Positions 50,710-61,448 of a stretch of DNA of 64,000 nt are shown here, piece by piece. Made by a program: the position numbers and the translations under genes. Position 1 is the first letter of the stretch; each line of letters begins with the position of its first letter. The notes under the pieces are model-generated. The model searched no databases. It saw only the letters and a program-made list of their open reading frames with translations, and was not told where the DNA came from. This DNA comes from Izhakiella australiensis (GTDB taxonomy: Bacteria; Pseudomonadota; Gammaproteobacteria; Enterobacterales; Enterobacteriaceae), in contig NZ_MRUL01000006.1 in the NCBI RefSeq assembly GCF_002006995.1, forward strand, positions 1 to 64,000. Reading direction: 5' to 3'.

Positions 50710-51541
50710 ATTATCCGGCCTGCTGGGTGCCTGGCTTGGCCTGCTGCTGGCGCTGACGGCCTCCGCGCAGGCGGCGCCGCGCGTCATAACGCTGGCGCCG
50801 GCGCTGACCGAACTGGCTTTCGCCGCCACTATTACCCCGGTCGGCGTCAGCAGTTATTCAGACTTCCCCGCCGCCGCCGCTAACATTGAGCGCGTCGCCA
50901 ACTGGCAGGGCATCAACGTTGAGCGCATCCTCACCCTGAAACCCGATGTCGTACTGGCATGGCGCGGCGGCAACCCACAACGCCAGGTCAGCCAGCTGGA
51001 AAAGCTGGGCATAAAAGTGATATGGCTGCAGCCGGAAACGCTGCAAGAGGTCGTACAAAGCGTTCGCTCTCTGGCACAGTGGAGCCCCGACCCGGCGCAA
51101 GCTGAGCAAGAAGCCAGCCGGCTGAACGCCCAGCTCAGCGAACTACAGCGGCGCTATGCAAATCCCACGCGTCGGCCGGTCTTTCTACAGTTTGGCCTGC
51201 GTCCGATGTTTACCGCTGCCGGCAATACCCTGCAAAATCAGGTGCTGAAGCTTTGCGGCGGTGAAAATATTTTTGCTGACAGTCGCGTTCCCTGGCCGCA
51301 GGTTAGCCGCGAACAGGTGCTAACGCGTCATCCGCAGCTCATCGTCACCGTCGGCGGCGAACAGCAGAAGGCCGCCATACGCGCTTTCTGGCAGCCTCAG
51401 CTGAAAGTCCCGATCGTCGCCCTCAATGATGACTGGTTTAGCCGCCCCGGCCCGCGCATCCTGCTGGCGGCGCAATCGCTGTGCCGCCAGCTACAGTCCG
51501 ACGCCCCGGCAACAGCAAAAAAAACCGTTAGCGTTGATTAA
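50702..51541 (+). CDS. btuF: Vitamin B12-binding periplasmic protein
   Basis: Substrate-binding protein of the BtuCDF cobalamin importer. Length is 279 aa; GTG start inside mtn as in E. coli. Signal peptide about 1-24 (AQA-A), [17 protein letters not shown] (about 25-41) and the [10 protein letters not shown] motif around the cobalamin site. BtuC and BtuD are encoded elsewhere. E. coli has yadS next; it is absent here. Confidence 0.95.
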   Translation: MAKLSGLLGAWLGLLLALTASAQAAPRVITLAPALTELAFAATITPVGVSSYSDFPAAAANIERVANWQGINVERILTLKPDVVLAWRGGNPQRQVSQLEKLGIKVIWLQPETLQEVVQSVRSLAQWSPDPAQAEQEASRLNAQLSELQRRYANPTRRPVFLQFGLRPMFTAAGNTLQNQVLKLCGGENIFADSRVPWPQVSREQVLTRHPQLIVTVGGEQQKAAIRAFWQPQLKVPIVALNDDWFSRPGPRILLAAQSLCRQLQSDAPATAKKTVSVD

Positions 51542-51640
51542 AGTACGCGAATAACGCGCCGATAAATAATAACAAGGCGGCCGGGATGTTTATTGCGTCG
51601 CCCATCGTGCCCTTCGGGGTTTTTAACACCAGGACCTGGA

Positions 51641-51895
51641 ATGAAAAAAGCCATTATTCTGGCCTTCGGGCTAATGATGGCGAGCGAACTCTGGGCAGCG
51701 GCTACGACGGGCGTAATTCAGGTTCGTTTGACCATCCCGGCGCAATGCCATATTGATGGGCAAAGCATCACAGCAACCACGCCTGGCATCGATTGTGGTA
51801 ATCAGGCGGCTTTACAACCAAGAGTGATTCGGCAGGATTTTTATCCGGATGACAAGACGCGCCGCAGAGCGCGGCTGATCACCATAGAGTGGTAA
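51641..51895 (+). CDS. Small secreted protein of unknown function
   Basis: 84 aa. ATG 51641 has AGGA 6 bases upstream; signal peptide about 1-20 (ELWA-A). The mature part has two Cys (QCHIDG and GIDCGN), a beta-rich TGVIQVRLTIPA start and an end RRARLITIEW. This resembles the ends of small fimbrial or spore-coat-U-like beta-sandwich domains, but the match is too weak to name. It occupies the place of yadS between btuF and erpA and is closed by a terminator. Confidence 0.65.
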   Translation: MKKAIILAFGLMMASELWAAATTGVIQVRLTIPAQCHIDGQSITATTPGIDCGNQAALQPRVIRQDFYPDDKTRRRARLITIEW

Positions 51896-51902
51896 ATAAT
51901 TC

Positions 51903-51934
51903 AACGCCTGAGCATTGCTCAGGCGTTTTTTATC
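51903..51934. terminator. Bidirectional terminator between the small secreted gene and erpA
   Basis: AACGCCTGAGC / GCTCAGGCGTT with an ATT loop (51903-51927), followed by TTTTTATC on the plus strand and A/T-rich sequence on the minus side. Serves the plus-strand small gene and probably erpA. Confidence 0.85.
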
Positions 51935-52277
51935 AGACGCTGAAAGAGGAACCGCAACCGCAGGTGCTTTTGGCATTAGGATTGGTCACGATAAAACGCG
52001 AACCTTCCAGCCCTTCGGTGTAATCGACCGAGCCGCCCACCAGATATTGCAGGCTCATGGGATCGACCACCAGCGCCACGCCCGCTTTTTCAATGGTCAT
52101 GTCGCCGTCGTTGATTTGGTCGTCAAAGGTAAAACCGTACTGGAAGCCGCTACATCCGCCGCCGGTAATATAAACCCGCAGCTTCAGCTCGGGATTCTCT
52201 TCATCAGCAATCAGGTTTTTGACTTTCTTTGCCGCTGCTTCGGTAAATTGCAGGGGCAGCGCTACGTCATCACTCAT
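51933..52277 (-). CDS. erpA: Iron-sulfur cluster carrier ErpA
   Basis: A-type carrier that delivers Fe-S clusters to apoproteins, essential for isoprenoid synthesis enzymes IspG and IspH. Length is 114 aa, as in E. coli. The three ligand Cys are in [11 protein letters not shown] (about 42) and the C-terminal STCGCGSSF (about 106 and 108). Confidence 0.97.
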   Translation of the reverse strand: MSDDVALPLQFTEAAAKKVKNLIADEENPELKLRVYITGGGCSGFQYGFTFDDQINDGDMTIEKAGVALVVDPMSLQYLVGGSVDYTEGLEGSRFIVTNPNAKSTCGCGSSFSV

Positions 52278-52359
52278 ATTTCACTCCAGTCTACTGCAGG
52301 CCGCAGTGCGACCATCATGATTTTATTATCCGCTACCCATCCTTCGCTGGCAAGTTTGA

Positions 52360-53778
52360 TCATTGAGCAGAGTGAGCAGCCTGTGCTGTGCCTGGCTGCG
52401 TTGACTGCCTGGCAAGGGTACGCGCCAGCAGCGTGGAATAAAGCGGCTGACCGCCGCAAAACTGCGCCACCAGGGTCGCCCCAAAGCAGGTAATAATCAT
52501 CGGCAGAATCAGCTGATAGTTGTCGCTCATCTCCAGTACCAGAACGATGCCCGTCAGCGGCGCCCGCACTGAGGCGGCGAACAGCGCGCCCATACCGGCA
52601 ATGGCAAAAGTGCCGGGATCGAGCGACCAGCCTGGCAACAGCGCGCTACAGGCCATACCAAACGCGGTACCGGCCAGCGTCCCCAACGCCAGCATCGGCG
52701 CGAAAATGCCGCCGGGGGCGCCGGAGCAAAAGCACAGCAGCGTCGTTGCCACGCGGGAGATGAAAATAAACAGCAGCGTGCCGAGGGCATAGTGACCCGC
52801 CGCCGCCATCGGGATCAGATTAAAGCCCCCGCCGGCGGCCTCGGGTTCGATCATTCCCAGCAGCCCGCAAAGTCCGCCCAGCAGCGCCCCGGTTAATAAC
52901 GTATAGCGCATGCCACGGCTGTGAAGGGCCAGAAAGCGGTCCTGTATGCGGTACACCAGCGTATTGAAGGCGGCGCCGACGGCGCCAAACAGCAATCCCA
53001 GCAGCAGATAAAGCCAGAGCGATTTGATTGAAGCATCGCCCAGACGCCCCATGGCAATGACCGCGCCGGCACCGTTAAAGTAGCGGTAGACGATGCAGGA
53101 CATCACTACGCCGAGAAACACCGCCTTAATGGAGATCAGGCTGTAGCGAAACTGCAAGCGCATTTCTTCAATAATAAACAGGATACCGGCAAGCGGCGCA
53201 TTAAACGCGGCTGACAGGCCGGCGGCGGCGCCGGTTGCCAGTAGCGTATGGCGGGTTTCCGCGTGCTTAATGCGAAAGATATCAAGCACCATGCAGCCAA
53301 TGTTGCCGCCCATCTGAACCGTTGGTCCCTCGCGTCCCAGCACCATACCGGCGCCGAGGGTACCCAAACCGCCGATAAATTTTACCGGGATAACCCGCCA
53401 CCAGCGCACCGGCCGCAATTCTTCCAGCGCACCTTCGATTTCCGGAATACCTGACCCCGCCGCCTCCGGTGCCACACGCCGCACCAGCCAGTAGCCGATC
53501 ATGGCCAGCAGCGCAGAAATCCCAATCGTCAGCGGGTAGCTGAGCAGAGACCAGTGTCCGCTATGGGACAGTATGCCCAGCCGCCAGGCGATAATCGCGT
53601 TCACCGCCTTTTCAAAAGCGACGCCGAGCAGCCCCGCCAGCACGCCGACCAGCGCCGCAAGCAGCAATATTTTTATCGGCGTGCGGTCACGCCGCAGCAC
53701 CAGACGGAGAAAATCGATACGGCGTGGCGCGGTGACCTTCTGGCCTTCACCTGATTCGCTGTCGTTGTCGTTGTTCAT
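52360..53778 (-). CDS. clcA: H+/Cl- exchange transporter ClcA
   Basis: CLC-family antiporter supporting acid resistance. ATG 53778 gives 472 aa (473 in E. coli); an in-frame TTG three codons upstream is less likely, and neither has a clear Shine-Dalgarno. Selectivity motifs GSGIPEIEG (about 103-111), GREGPTVQ with the gating Glu (about 143-150) and the C-terminal GxFxP stretch [11 protein letters not shown] are intact. Divergent from hemL. Confidence 0.95.
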   Translation of the reverse strand: MNNDNDSESGEGQKVTAPRRIDFLRLVLRRDRTPIKILLLAALVGVLAGLLGVAFEKAVNAIIAWRLGILSHSGHWSLLSYPLTIGISALLAMIGYWLVRRVAPEAAGSGIPEIEGALEELRPVRWWRVIPVKFIGGLGTLGAGMVLGREGPTVQMGGNIGCMVLDIFRIKHAETRHTLLATGAAAGLSAAFNAPLAGILFIIEEMRLQFRYSLISIKAVFLGVVMSCIVYRYFNGAGAVIAMGRLGDASIKSLWLYLLLGLLFGAVGAAFNTLVYRIQDRFLALHSRGMRYTLLTGALLGGLCGLLGMIEPEAAGGGFNLIPMAAAGHYALGTLLFIFISRVATTLLCFCSGAPGGIFAPMLALGTLAGTAFGMACSALLPGWSLDPGTFAIAGMGALFAASVRAPLTGIVLVLEMSDNYQLILPMIITCFGATLVAQFCGGQPLYSTLLARTLARQSTQPGTAQAAHSAQ

Positions 53779-53947
53779 AGTTGGCAAAATTATCTAAAGA
53801 AATCTGCCAGTATGATAGCGGGGGAAAGGATGAAAAGTGAGAAAATTACGTATTAAAAAATGTCGTTGCGCCATCAGTCCTTCCACCACATCGCCGCTTT
53901 TCTTAGAATGAGCGGGATATTCTTTTTCCGGATTCAGGAGCGATCCC

Positions 53948-55231
53948 ATGAGTAAGTCAGAAAACCTGTTCGCGCAGGCGCAGCAGCTCATTCCCGGCGG
54001 CGTTAACTCGCCGGTGCGCGCGTTTACCGGCGTTGGCGGCGCGCCGCTTTTTATTGAACGCGCCAATGGCGCCTATCTGTACGATGTCGACGGCAAAGCC
54101 TACATTGACTACGTCGGCTCATGGGGCCCGATGGTACTGGGCCACAATCATCCGGCCATTCGCAACGCGGTCATCGAAGCCGCACAGCGCGGGTTGAGCT
54201 TTGGCGCGCCGACGGCGATGGAAGTTGATATGGCCCGGCTGGTCACCGAACTGGTTCCCAGTATGGATATGGTGCGCATGGTGAACTCCGGCACCGAAGC
54301 AACGATGAGCGCTATTCGCCTGGCGCGCGGCTTTACCGGCCGCGATAAACTGATTAAGTTTGAAGGCTGTTATCACGGTCATGCTGACCATCTGCTGGTT
54401 AAAGCCGGCTCCGGCGCGCTGACGCTGGGCCAGCCAAACTCGCCCGGCGTACCCGCCGACTTTGCGAAACACACCCTGACCTGCACCTATAACGATCTCA
54501 GCTCGGTTCGCGCCGCTTTTGCGCAATATCCGCACGAGATCGCCTGCATCATTGTTGAGCCGGTTGCCGGTAATATGAACTGCATTCCGCCGGAGCCGGA
54601 ATTTTTACCCGGCCTGCGCAGCCTGTGCGATGAGTTTGGCGCGCTGCTGATTATTGATGAGGTGATGACCGGATTTCGCGTCGCGCTGGGCGGCGCCCAG
54701 GCCTGGTATGACGTCACGCCGGACCTGACCTGTCTGGGTAAAATTATCGGTGGCGGCATGCCGGTGGGGGCTTTTGGCGGGCGTCGCGATGTGATGATGG
54801 CGCTGGCGCCGACCGGCCCGGTTTACCAGGCGGGCACCCTTTCCGGTAACCCTATCGCCATGGCGGCCGGCTATGCCTGTCTTAGTGAAATTGCGCAAAC
54901 CGGCGTACATGAAACGCTGGCAGACCTGACCAATCAGCTGGCCCAGGGCCTGCTGGATGCCGCCAGACAACATGGCATACCGCTGGTGGTTAACAACGTT
55001 GGCGGCATGTTTGGCCTGTTTTTCACCGAGGCCGAACGCGTTACCTGCTACACCGACGTTACCCGCTGCGACGTGGAGCGGTTTAAGCGCTTCTTCCATC
55101 TGATGCTGGCAGAAGGCGTTTACCTGGCGCCATCAGCGTATGAAGCCGGATTTATGTCGCTGGCACACAGTCAGCAGGATATCAATGACACCATTGCTGC
55201 CGCCCGCCGGGTTTTCGCCAGGTTAAACTGA
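53948..55231 (+). CDS. hemL: Glutamate-1-semialdehyde 2,1-aminomutase
   Basis: PLP enzyme that makes 5-aminolevulinate from glutamate-1-semialdehyde, the heme precursor. Length is 427 aa. Conserved [12 protein letters not shown] at the N-terminus, [12 protein letters not shown] (about 235-246) and the PLP Lys in [17 protein letters not shown] (about 262-278). TCAGGAG precedes the ATG. Confidence 0.98.
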   Translation: MSKSENLFAQAQQLIPGGVNSPVRAFTGVGGAPLFIERANGAYLYDVDGKAYIDYVGSWGPMVLGHNHPAIRNAVIEAAQRGLSFGAPTAMEVDMARLVTELVPSMDMVRMVNSGTEATMSAIRLARGFTGRDKLIKFEGCYHGHADHLLVKAGSGALTLGQPNSPGVPADFAKHTLTCTYNDLSSVRAAFAQYPHEIACIIVEPVAGNMNCIPPEPEFLPGLRSLCDEFGALLIIDEVMTGFRVALGGAQAWYDVTPDLTCLGKIIGGGMPVGAFGGRRDVMMALAPTGPVYQAGTLSGNPIAMAAGYACLSEIAQTGVHETLADLTNQLAQGLLDAARQHGIPLVVNNVGGMFGLFFTEAERVTCYTDVTRCDVERFKRFFHLMLAEGVYLAPSAYEAGFMSLAHSQQDINDTIAAARRVFARLN

Positions 55232-55250
55232 CCTGTCGCTGCGGCTCAGT

Positions 55251-55275
55251 GCGGCCCGTTGCAATAACGGGCCGC
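55251..55275. other. Hairpin between convergent hemL and fhuB
   Basis: GCGGCCCGTT / AACGGGCCGC around a 5-base loop, 20 bp after the hemL stop. A strong stem but no T-run on the plus strand; the minus-strand side is followed by ACTGAGCC. May act as a mRNA 3' end structure. Confidence 0.45.
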
Positions 55276-55341
55276 GAATGGTCATGTGGTCATAAAGAAA
55301 CATTTTCCCGGCCTGCTAACGCCGTAAAAGGGGCGCGCTGT

Positions 55342-57315
55342 TCAGGACTTGCGCAGCAGCCAGACAAAATAAGGCGCGCCGATAAAAGTCGCCAGCAAAC
55401 CGGCCGGCACCTGGCTGGGGAACACCACCATCCGCCCACACCAGTCGGCCAGTACCATCAGGCCGCCACCGAGCAGCGTGGCGATCACCAACTGCGGCAT
55501 AGTACGCCGGAATCCCATCATCCGCGCCATGTGCGGCGCCATCAGGCCGATAAAGCTTAACGGCCCGACCGTCAGCGTTGCCGCCGCCGTCAACCCGGCC
55601 ACCAGCAGTAATATCGTTACCCGGCTTGGCGTCAGGGCAATACCCACCGCGCGCGCGGTGGCGCCTCCCAGAGGCAGGATCATCAACCAGCGTCGGCACA
55701 GCGGCGCCAGGGCTATCAGGATCAGCGCAACGATAGCGGTATGCAGCGCGCCTTGCAGCGTAACGCTGTAGGTTGAACCCGCGATCCACGTCATCAGAAC
55801 CGCCATGCGCGGGTCGCCGCTGGCCAGCAGCAGCACCAGCAGCGTACTGAAGGCGGTACTTAATCCCATCCCCGCCAGCAGCATACGCGTCGGTGAGAAC
55901 TCGCCGCGCGCCGAGATCAGCAAAATAACCATCAGGGTCACGGCCGCGCCGAGACTGCCAGCGACAAACAGCCAGCCAAAGGCGTCACCCGGAACCAGAA
56001 ACAGCATGATCACCACGCCGAAGGTCGCGCCAGAGCTGATGCCCAGCACTTCCGGGCTGGCCATCGGGTTGCCGGTCAGACGCTGAACCAGACAGCCGGC
56101 AACCGCCAGCATTGTTCCGGCAGCCAGCGCGGCCATCACGCGTGGCAGCCGCCAGGGCAGCAGCTGATGCCAGAGATCGCCGCTGGCCCACAGCCAGCCA
56201 TGCGCCCCCCGGCCAAAGCTAAGCGCAACCACCAGCATAATAACCAGTATCGCCAGCGCGCTTGCCGCCCATAACGCCAGCCTTTGACGTTCACGCGCCA
56301 CGCTGTCGCCCTGATTGAGCGGCGGCGGCGCCATTCCGCTGTGCAGGCGCGGCAACAGCCACAGCAGCAGCGGCGCGCCGATGATTGCGGTGACGGTACC
56401 GGTGGATACCTCACGCCAGTTATCGGTTAGCCAGATGACGCACTGATCGGCCAGCCACAGCAACAGCGCGCCGATTAGCGGCGCCAGCAGCATGCGGCTA
56501 AGCAGGCGCCGCCCGCCCAGCAGCTTTGCCAGCAGCGGCGCGAACAGGCCGATAAAACCAATAATACCAACGGCATTGACCAGCTGGGCACTAAGCACGA
56601 TAGCCAGCAGCAGGGTGGCAACCCGCACCAGTGACAGCGCCAAACCAAGGTTTTTCGCCACCCCGTCATCAAGCCCCATCAGCGTTAGCGGGCGCAGCAG
56701 CAGCAAGGCCAGCACAAAGCAAAGAAATACCCGCGGCCAGAGAGAAAGCGCCCCCTGCCAGTCCATCTGGTTCAGCGTGCCGGTTCCCCACAGCAATACG
56801 CTTTGCAAACGTTCATGATTAAACAGGCCAATCAGCTGGTTAACCGCTCCGCAGTACAAAGAGAGCACCAGCCCAGCCAGAATTAACGTCACCGGCGACA
56901 GGCGTTTCCCCCAGGCAACGCCGAATACCAGCAGGCCAAGCAGTAACGATCCGCCAAGCGCCGCAAGGGATGGCGGAATTAAGCCGCTCCCCCACAGCGT
57001 CGCCGCGGTCAGCCCCAGCTGAGCTCCGGCAGAAACCCCAAGCGTCGTCGGCTCAGCCAGCGGGTTACGCAGCACCTGCTGAAATAACAGGCCCGCCAGC
57101 CCCAAACCTGCACCGACCAGCAATGCCATCACCAGGCGCGGCAGCAAGCTGTAGTGAAATACCATTTCTGCTACCTGGCTGCTGTCGGGATGTGAAAATC
57201 CCTGACGCCACTGAGTAAAAGGCAGATGATAGTGGAAGTTATAAATGGTCAGCGCCAGCGCCGCAGCTGTCAGCGCCAGCAGGGTCAGCACGCCAAGGCG
57301 GGAATAGGTTTTCAT
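55342..57315 (-). CDS. fhuB: Ferrichrome ABC transporter permease FhuB
   Basis: Inner membrane permease importing hydroxamate siderophores, two fused FecCD-type halves in one chain. ATG 57315 (657 aa; E. coli 660) gives an ATGA overlap with fhuD. Each half repeats LVGAGLGLAGLLFQQVLRNP (first) and AVAGCLVQRLTGNPMASPEV (second), about 330 residues apart, with about 20 helices in total. Last gene of fhuACDB. Confidence 0.96.
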   Translation of the reverse strand: MKTYSRLGVLTLLALTAAALALTIYNFHYHLPFTQWRQGFSHPDSSQVAEMVFHYSLLPRLVMALLVGAGLGLAGLLFQQVLRNPLAEPTTLGVSAGAQLGLTAATLWGSGLIPPSLAALGGSLLLGLLVFGVAWGKRLSPVTLILAGLVLSLYCGAVNQLIGLFNHERLQSVLLWGTGTLNQMDWQGALSLWPRVFLCFVLALLLLRPLTLMGLDDGVAKNLGLALSLVRVATLLLAIVLSAQLVNAVGIIGFIGLFAPLLAKLLGGRRLLSRMLLAPLIGALLLWLADQCVIWLTDNWREVSTGTVTAIIGAPLLLWLLPRLHSGMAPPPLNQGDSVARERQRLALWAASALAILVIMLVVALSFGRGAHGWLWASGDLWHQLLPWRLPRVMAALAAGTMLAVAGCLVQRLTGNPMASPEVLGISSGATFGVVIMLFLVPGDAFGWLFVAGSLGAAVTLMVILLISARGEFSPTRMLLAGMGLSTAFSTLLVLLLASGDPRMAVLMTWIAGSTYSVTLQGALHTAIVALILIALAPLCRRWLMILPLGGATARAVGIALTPSRVTILLLVAGLTAAATLTVGPLSFIGLMAPHMARMMGFRRTMPQLVIATLLGGGLMVLADWCGRMVVFPSQVPAGLLATFIGAPYFVWLLRKS

Positions 57316-58202
57316 GCTGCTGCCACTCCCTGGTTTAGCAGATGGCAAAAGCGCATCGCCGACCAGATGCCGCCATAAAACCACACCGCCGGAATGCGCT
57401 TAAAACGCCCGGAGCGGACAAAAGGCATCGCCTGCCATAGCGGCGTCTGACTGACGCGTTGCATAGCAAGTTCGTCAGAGTGGGCAAAGCAAAGCGCATC
57501 GACATCCTGCATTTCGGCCAGCCGTTCAATGCCAATCACCGCGCTGCCCCAGAAGTTAGTTTCCCCCTGCCAGGCATTGGGTACCGCCAGTTCCTGCATC
57601 ACGTCCAGAAACAGGCTGCCGTGACCAAATACCAGCGCATGCTGCTCATCCAGCAGCGACATCAGCAGAATGGGTCTTTTCACCCGCCCGACCAGCTGTT
57701 GCCGCGTCTGGCTAAGTAACTTATCCAGCGCGGCAAGTTGCTGTTCAGCCTGAGCAACCCGGCCAATATGCTGCGCCAGGGTCATCAGCGAAGTGCGCGC
57801 CGTTAGCAGCGGCTTGCCGCGCCCGTCGTTAAAGGGGAAAGCCAGTGAAGGGGCGATCGGGGTCAGCATTGACTTTGCCGGACCGTAGCCCTGGGAATGC
57901 AGGATCAGCGAAGGCCGCAGCTCGGTAAGCAGCTCCATATTGGGTTCGGTGCGTAAGCCTAATTCAATGCAGCTATCAGGAATGATCGGGTCGGCAACCC
58001 AGGCCCGATAGCCCTGTATTTCTGCCACGGCATACGGCGTTACGCCGAGAGTCAGCAGCAGCTCAACCGGCAGCCATTCAAGGGCCGCAATGCGGGTAAT
58101 ATCGACCGAAGCACCCTGCGCCGCCGCGCGCAGCGGCAGGCTGAACATCATTGGCGAGAGAGCCAGTGCGGTTAAAAAACGGCGGCGAAGCGAATCAGGC
58201 AT
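57312..58202 (-). CDS. fhuD: Ferrichrome-binding periplasmic protein FhuD
   Basis: Periplasmic binding protein handing ferric hydroxamates to FhuBC. 296 aa from ATG 58202, which follows AGGATG at 7-base spacing (an in-frame GTG lies one codon upstream). N-terminal RRRFLTALALSP signal resembles twin-arginine leaders, as in E. coli FhuD. ITRIAALEWLPVELLLTLG opens the mature fold. Confidence 0.95.
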   Translation of the reverse strand: MPDSLRRRFLTALALSPMMFSLPLRAAAQGASVDITRIAALEWLPVELLLTLGVTPYAVAEIQGYRAWVADPIIPDSCIELGLRTEPNMELLTELRPSLILHSQGYGPAKSMLTPIAPSLAFPFNDGRGKPLLTARTSLMTLAQHIGRVAQAEQQLAALDKLLSQTRQQLVGRVKRPILLMSLLDEQHALVFGHGSLFLDVMQELAVPNAWQGETNFWGSAVIGIERLAEMQDVDALCFAHSDELAMQRVSQTPLWQAMPFVRSGRFKRIPAVWFYGGIWSAMRFCHLLNQGVAAA

Positions 58203-58217
58203 CACAGCATCCTGTAC

Positions 58218-59012
58218 TCAGTAAACAAAGCTAACGGGCGTACCATGGGTAGGATGCGGCAGGATACCCATCGGAATGCCGTAAATCTCGCCGAGTACCT
58301 CAGTGGTCATGATTTCAGCCGGCTCGCCCTGCGAAATCATTTTTCCGGCGCGCAGCGCCACCAGCCGATCGCAGTAGCGCGCCGCCATATTAATATCATG
58401 CAGCACCACGATAACCGTCAGCCCGCGCTGGTGGCTTAAGCGCTGAATCAGCGCCAGCACTTCCACCTGATGGGCGATGTCCAGCGCGGAGGTGGGTTCA
58501 TCTAACAGCAGGCAGCGGCTGTTTTGCGCCACCAGCATGGCAATCCAGGCGCGCTGTCGTTCACCGCCGGACAGGCTATCCACCAGCCGGTGCGCCAGCG
58601 GCTTTAACCCAACCAGCGCAATCGCTTCATCAACGTGCTGGCGATCGTCATGACCATAGCGCCCCAGCGCCCCGTGCCAGGGGTAGCGGCCAATGGCGAC
58701 CAGCTCCCGCACCGTCATGCCTTCAGCGGCTGGCAGCTGCTGCGGCAGATAGGCCACTTCACGGGCAAACGCTTTACTCTGCCAGGCACTCAGGGGGGTT
58801 TGATTCAGCAGTATCTCGCCGGTTGACGCAGCGTGGTGACGCCCAAGCATCTTCAACAACGTGGACTTTCCTGAACCGTTATGCCCAATCAGGCCGCAGA
58901 CTCGTCCGGCGGGAAAGGTCAGAGAAAGCGGCTGGAGCAGCGTTCGCCCCGGTACGCTGAATCCTGCGTCGTTAAGCGTAAAAGTTGAGTCCTGCGCGCG
59001 TTGTGATGACAT
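58218..59012 (-). CDS. fhuC: Ferrichrome ABC transporter ATP-binding protein FhuC
   Basis: ATPase energising siderophore import. ATG 59012 gives 264 aa (265 in E. coli); a longer in-frame reading would overlap the fhuA end. Walker A GHNGSGKS (about 43-50), signature LSGGERQR (about 143-150), Walker B CLLLDEPTSALD (about 162-173). 48 bp after fhuA. Confidence 0.96.
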   Translation of the reverse strand: MSSQRAQDSTFTLNDAGFSVPGRTLLQPLSLTFPAGRVCGLIGHNGSGKSTLLKMLGRHHAASTGEILLNQTPLSAWQSKAFAREVAYLPQQLPAAEGMTVRELVAIGRYPWHGALGRYGHDDRQHVDEAIALVGLKPLAHRLVDSLSGGERQRAWIAMLVAQNSRCLLLDEPTSALDIAHQVEVLALIQRLSHQRGLTVIVVLHDINMAARYCDRLVALRAGKMISQGEPAEIMTTEVLGEIYGIPMGILPHPTHGTPVSFVY

Positions 59013-59059
59013 GGTTATCTTCTGGTAGACGGGCGCGAGAGTTCGCGCCCGGTTGTACA

Positions 59060-61267
59060 TTAGAAACGGAAAGTCGCGGTGCCGATAATCTGACGATCGT
59101 GGCCCCAGTAGCAATCGTATTCGTGATAGCAGCTGGCAACGTATTCGCGGTCAAGCAAATTGTTGATATTCACCCCAATGGACGAGCCAGGCAGGCCAAA
59201 GCGACCGAGGTCGTATTTAACCAGGGCATCCACCGTGGTGTAACCGGCAACGGCAAAGTTTTTGTTTTCGTTGTCAGTCCCACTCTGGAACTGATACAGC
59301 CCCTGGCTCTCGCCAACGTAACGTACGCCAGCGCCAAATGTCAGCCCGGAAAGCGCCGTTTCGTGGAAGGTATAATCCGCCCACAGCGAAGCCATGTGCT
59401 TAGGCGCCTGCACCGGGGTGCGATCTTTATACTTGGTATCGTGAGTATAAACCGCGTCGGTATAGGTATAAGACGCCATCATATTGATGTTCGGCGTCAA
59501 CGCCGCTTTGGCCTCCAGCTCGAAACCGCGCGAACGGATTTCGCCGCTTTGCACGTTAAAATTGCTGTTGTCCGGATCGCCCGTCAGGTTTTTATCTTTG
59601 GTCAGCTGGAACAGCGCGCCGGTGATAACAATCGGACGATCTTTCGGTACGTATTTGATCCCGGTTTCATACTGCTTGGCGCGCGACGGATCGAAAGGCT
59701 GTCCTGCTGAGTTGGTGCCTGAGGTTGGGATAAAGGATTCGCTGTAGCTAAAGTACGGCGCAATACCGTTATCGAACACGTAGTTCAGGCCGCCGCGCCA
59801 GGTAAAGGCCTGGTCGTGATTTTTCGCTTCGCTTTCGCTGCTACGGTTGTACGCCGAGGTCATGGCGTAGTCATAGCGGCCACCCAGCGTCAGCACCCAG
59901 TTGTTCCACTCCATCTGGTCTTGCGTATACAGACCGGTTTGTTCCTGCTTGTTCAGATAGCGATACGGGAAGCCGCTGCCAACCATCTGATTGTTGCCGT
60001 AGTGCGGATCGTAAGCGCTGAGCGGCGCGGCGGAACCGAAAATAGCGTCAATGTCGTTACGGGTACGCTGATAATCGACGCCCATCAGCAAGGTATGATC
60101 GAGCGCGCCGGTAGAGAATTTGGCCTGCGCCTGGGTGTCGACGGCAAACTGGTTCAGCTCTTCTTTCGACTTGGCATAGCCGCGCAGAATTTCGCTGGTC
60201 GCCGGGCTAAATCCGTTGCCGTAGATGGTGAAATAATCGGTTTTCATATCGGCATAGCGCAGATTCTGACGTACGGTCCAGGTATCGTTAAAGCTATGTT
60301 CGAAGTTGTATCCCACCATTTTGGTGTTGCGTGAGATTTTATTGCTGTCGCCGTCATCAAAATCAGTCGGCAACTTACGCTGATTGCCATTCGGGTCGAT
60401 ATAAGGCACCACCGTACCCTCGCGCGGCAGCCAGCCGTAATAGCCAGTTTCCGGCTCATTCTGGAAATAGCTGAGGAAAGTGAAGGTGGTGTTTTCATCA
60501 GGACGCCAGCTGAAAGAAGGTGCGATAGTATAGCGTTTCTCTTTATTTGCCTGCTGCTGAGCTTCAGCATCGCGCGCCAGGCCCGTCAGGCGATAGGAGA
60601 ACTCACCGTTATCGTCCAGCGCGCCGCCAAAATCGAAGCCGGTGGAAAACAGGTTATCGGTGCCCATCTGAAAGCGCACTTCGTGCAGGGTTTCCAGCGT
60701 CGGACGTTTGCTTACCATTGCCACCACGCCGCCGGGGTTGCTCTTGCCGTACAGCACCGAGGCCGGGCCACGCAGCAGCTCCGCGCGCTCCAGGAAATAA
60801 GGGTCGATGGCAAACTCAGAGTAGTTATCGCCCTGCAGCTTGAGGCCATCAAGATACTGGTTGGTGTTGATTTCGTTAAAACCGCGAATGGAAAGCGCAT
60901 CGATCACATCAGAGCTGCCGCGGTTGCTGACAACGCCGGGGCTGTAGTTAAACGCGTCTTTCAGCGTGTTAACGCCGCGCAGCTCCATCTCCTGGCGGGT
61001 GACCACCGAGATTGATTGCGGCGTTTTTTCAATAGGCGTATCGGTTTTGGTGCCGGTGGCGCTGTGCTTAGCGGCAATGGTCGGCGCCGGCCCCCAGGCG
61101 GTTTCAGCGGCAGCGTCGCTGGCGGACGCTTCAACGGTAATCGTTTGCTCAGCGGCCTGGGCCTGGCTCAACGCCAGGCTGCCAGTTGCCAGCGCGATCA
61201 GCAGCGTCAGCGGTTTTTTTGCGGTATTGATAGTCAAACAAGAATTGAGTGCGCGCGTTTTAATCAT
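59060..61267 (-). CDS. fhuA: TonB-dependent ferrichrome receptor FhuA
   Basis: Outer membrane receptor for ferrichrome. Length is 735 aa (747 in E. coli). Signal peptide about 1-39 (QAQA-A), TonB box region near the mature N-terminus (EQTITVEA), plug domain (about 70-200, TPQSISVVTRQEMELRG) and a 22-strand barrel ending in the aromatic IGTATFRF. Preceded by a Fur-box-like sequence. Heads fhuACDB. Confidence 0.93.
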   Translation of the reverse strand: MIKTRALNSCLTINTAKKPLTLLIALATGSLALSQAQAAEQTITVEASASDAAAETAWGPAPTIAAKHSATGTKTDTPIEKTPQSISVVTRQEMELRGVNTLKDAFNYSPGVVSNRGSSDVIDALSIRGFNEINTNQYLDGLKLQGDNYSEFAIDPYFLERAELLRGPASVLYGKSNPGGVVAMVSKRPTLETLHEVRFQMGTDNLFSTGFDFGGALDDNGEFSYRLTGLARDAEAQQQANKEKRYTIAPSFSWRPDENTTFTFLSYFQNEPETGYYGWLPREGTVVPYIDPNGNQRKLPTDFDDGDSNKISRNTKMVGYNFEHSFNDTWTVRQNLRYADMKTDYFTIYGNGFSPATSEILRGYAKSKEELNQFAVDTQAQAKFSTGALDHTLLMGVDYQRTRNDIDAIFGSAAPLSAYDPHYGNNQMVGSGFPYRYLNKQEQTGLYTQDQMEWNNWVLTLGGRYDYAMTSAYNRSSESEAKNHDQAFTWRGGLNYVFDNGIAPYFSYSESFIPTSGTNSAGQPFDPSRAKQYETGIKYVPKDRPIVITGALFQLTKDKNLTGDPDNSNFNVQSGEIRSRGFELEAKAALTPNINMMASYTYTDAVYTHDTKYKDRTPVQAPKHMASLWADYTFHETALSGLTFGAGVRYVGESQGLYQFQSGTDNENKNFAVAGYTTVDALVKYDLGRFGLPGSSIGVNINNLLDREYVASCYHEYDCYWGHDRQIIGTATFRF

Positions 61268-61305
61268 TTTTATTTCTCTGATGGGAATTTTTGCAAAATG
61301 TAAAC

Positions 61306-61324
61306 GAGAATGATTATTAGAAGG
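61306..61324. promoter_or_regulatory. Fur-box-like site upstream of fhuA
   Basis: GAGAATGATTATTAGAAGG matches the Fur consensus GATAATGATAATCATTATC at 12 of 19 positions, about 40 bp before the fhuA ATG. Iron repression of the operon is expected from E. coli. Confidence 0.6.
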
Positions 61325-61448
61325 ATTGGATAATATGAAAACGCTATCTTGACTGCAAGCGTTATGCTCAGCGAAAGTGAATTATGCTGTGAGCCAGCAG
61401 GCATAAGCGCTGGTTCAGTCGGGCTGAACCAGCGGCAAACGTTACAAA

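Noticed and set aside
58985-59710. 241-codon plus-strand reading frame
   Set aside because: Antisense to fhuA and fhuC; no ribosome site and no family resemblance.
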